Below, piece after piece: positions 4,398 through 5,213 of a stretch of 5,213 nt of DNA; positions within the stretch are counted from its first letter, which is position 1, and each line of letters opens with the position of its first letter. The notes beneath the pieces were generated by a model, which was given only the letters and a program-made list of their open reading frames with translations, made no database searches and was not told the origin of the DNA. The stretch covers positions 1 through 5,213 of the forward strand of contig CANQCA010000083.1 in assembly GCA_947589585.1 (NCBI GenBank), given 5' to 3'. The translations under genes were made by a program, and so were the position numbers. The DNA comes from an uncultured Clostridia bacterium. GTDB taxonomy: Bacteria; Bacillota; Clostridia; Christensenellales; Borkfalkiaceae.

Positions 4398-5213
4398 TCA
4401 GAGAAGTGAGAATTGCACCCGTCGCGTGCCGAAATCCACGCCTACGACGCGGACGCGCACCTTCTGCCCGAGACGGTAGACATGTTTTCTTCCGTGAAGG
4501 ACGAAGGCGGTCTGCAGAAATTCGTAATCGTCATCGGGAAGCGTCTCCACGGGGATATAGCCTTCGACGGTATTCGCAAGGCGCGCAAAGAGCCGGAAGT
4601 CTGTCACCCCCGAGATGACGGCATCGAACGCTTCCCCGATCTTATCCTGCATATAAAAAGCGATATAGAGGGCGTCCACGTCGCGCTCTGCTTCCTGCGC
4701 GTTGCGTTCGCAGAGAGAGGAGCGCGCGGCGGCGTCTTTTACAAAACCTTCAAATCCTGCCCGCGTCTTCTCGGGCGCAAGAAGCATTCCCTTGATGATG
4801 CGGTGGATGCAAAGGTCGGGGTAGCGGCGGATGGGGGATGTGAAGTGGCAATACATCCTCGATGCGAGCCCGAAATGCCCGATATTCTCGGGGGAATAGA
4901 AGGCCTTCATCATGGAACGGAGCATCACGCCGTTGACGAGCGGAAGAAAGGGAGAGCCTTCGAGCGAAGAAAGAATTCGCCCATAATCGGCGGGCTTGAC
5001 GTCTTCCGGACGGAAATTGACGTCGATGCCGAGGCCCTTCAAAAATTCGGCAAAGTCCGCGGCCTTCTCTTCGGAGGGCTTTTCATGCACGCGGTAGATG
5101 AAGGACGCCTGCATATCCGTCATGATCTCGGCGACACTCTCGTTGGCGAGCACCATGAAGGCCTCTATCATCTCATGTGCAAGGGTACGTTCGGCGTCCG
5201 GGATCCCGATCTT
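4398..5213 (-). CDS. rnr: ribonuclease R, C-terminal part (5' end beyond window)
   Basis: RNase R is a processive 3'-to-5' hydrolytic exoribonuclease that degrades structured RNA and, with SmpB-tmRNA, non-stop mRNA. The frame is open to the window edge (first visible residues KIGIPDAERTLAHE), so the start and most of the RNB domain lie upstream; 271 residues are visible. They show the end of the RNB domain, with AHEMIEAFMVLANE near 12-25, IYRVHEKP (39-46), YSPENIGHFGLA (106-117) and HFTSPIRRYPDL (123-134), then a C-terminal S1 RNA-binding domain (about 193-271). The long lysine-rich tail of E. coli RNase R is absent; the protein stops right after the S1 fold. The stop TGA is 17 nt before smpB. 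Internal methionines such as that at 5169-5171 are not starts, because homology continues upstream. Confidence 0.96.
   Translation of the reverse strand, partial: KIGIPDAERTLAHEMIEAFMVLANESVAEIMTDMQASFIYRVHEKPSEEKAADFAEFLKGLGIDVNFRPEDVKPADYGRILSSLEGSPFLPLVNGVMLRSMMKAFYSPENIGHFGLASRMYCHFTSPIRRYPDLCIHRIIKGMLLAPEKTRAGFEGFVKDAAARSSLCERNAQEAERDVDALYIAFYMQDKIGEAFDAVISGVTDFRLFARLANTVEGYIPVETLPDDDYEFLQTAFVLHGRKHVYRLGQKVRVRVVGVDFGTRRVQFSLL

Noticed and set aside
3535..4479. 314-codon + strand open frame across the phosphodiesterase, smpB and rnr
   Set aside because: It is antisense to three recognised genes and has no family features.

Overview
This window looks like chromosomal DNA from a low- to mid-GC Firmicute, most likely an uncultured gut-type member of the Clostridia. 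The evidence is strong AGGAGG/GGAG ribosome-binding sites, textbook TTGACA-17-TATAAT promoters, an rnr-smpB pair, a Bacillus YwaC/RelP-type small alarmone synthetase and a YwaF-type membrane protein. The class-level assignment is inference; nothing here fixes a genus.

Bases 1-310 hold no protein gene. They contain a 168-bp tandem repeat (one full unit plus a 77-bp exact terminal copy) whose unit boundary is a block identical to the 3' end of a tRNA, probably tRNA-Leu. The last copy carries the CCA and is followed by a hairpin with a T-rich tail, consistent with the tRNA's own terminator. Nearly the whole repeat unit can be drawn as a chain of perfect, abutting hairpins. This is the least ordinary part of the window and reads like a mobile or recombining array, or a structured RNA, lodged at a tRNA 3' end.

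Bases 311-605 hold a 39-codon open frame of doubtful status, a hairpin and then an excellent extended -10 promoter that drives a small acidic protein of unknown function (606-842, + strand). That gene converges on, and overlaps by 28 bp, a seven-helix YwaF-like membrane protein (815-1756, - strand). The small gene's terminator hairpin lies inside the coding sequence of the membrane protein.

A compact divergent promoter region (1757-1951) carries two consensus sigma-A promoters back to back: one for the membrane protein and one for a (p)ppGpp synthetase of the RelP/YwaC type (1952-2725, + strand). A GC-rich palindromic element of REP type fills the gap between the synthetase and the converging operon.

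The right half (2814-5213, all - strand) is a tightly packed operon: the 3' end of rnr (RNase R), smpB (trans-translation protein) and an alkaline-phosphatase-superfamily phosphodiesterase that starts 1 nt after the smpB stop. RNase R and SmpB both serve the tmRNA ribosome-rescue pathway; the phosphodiesterase has no obvious link to it. No ssrA (tmRNA) is visible.
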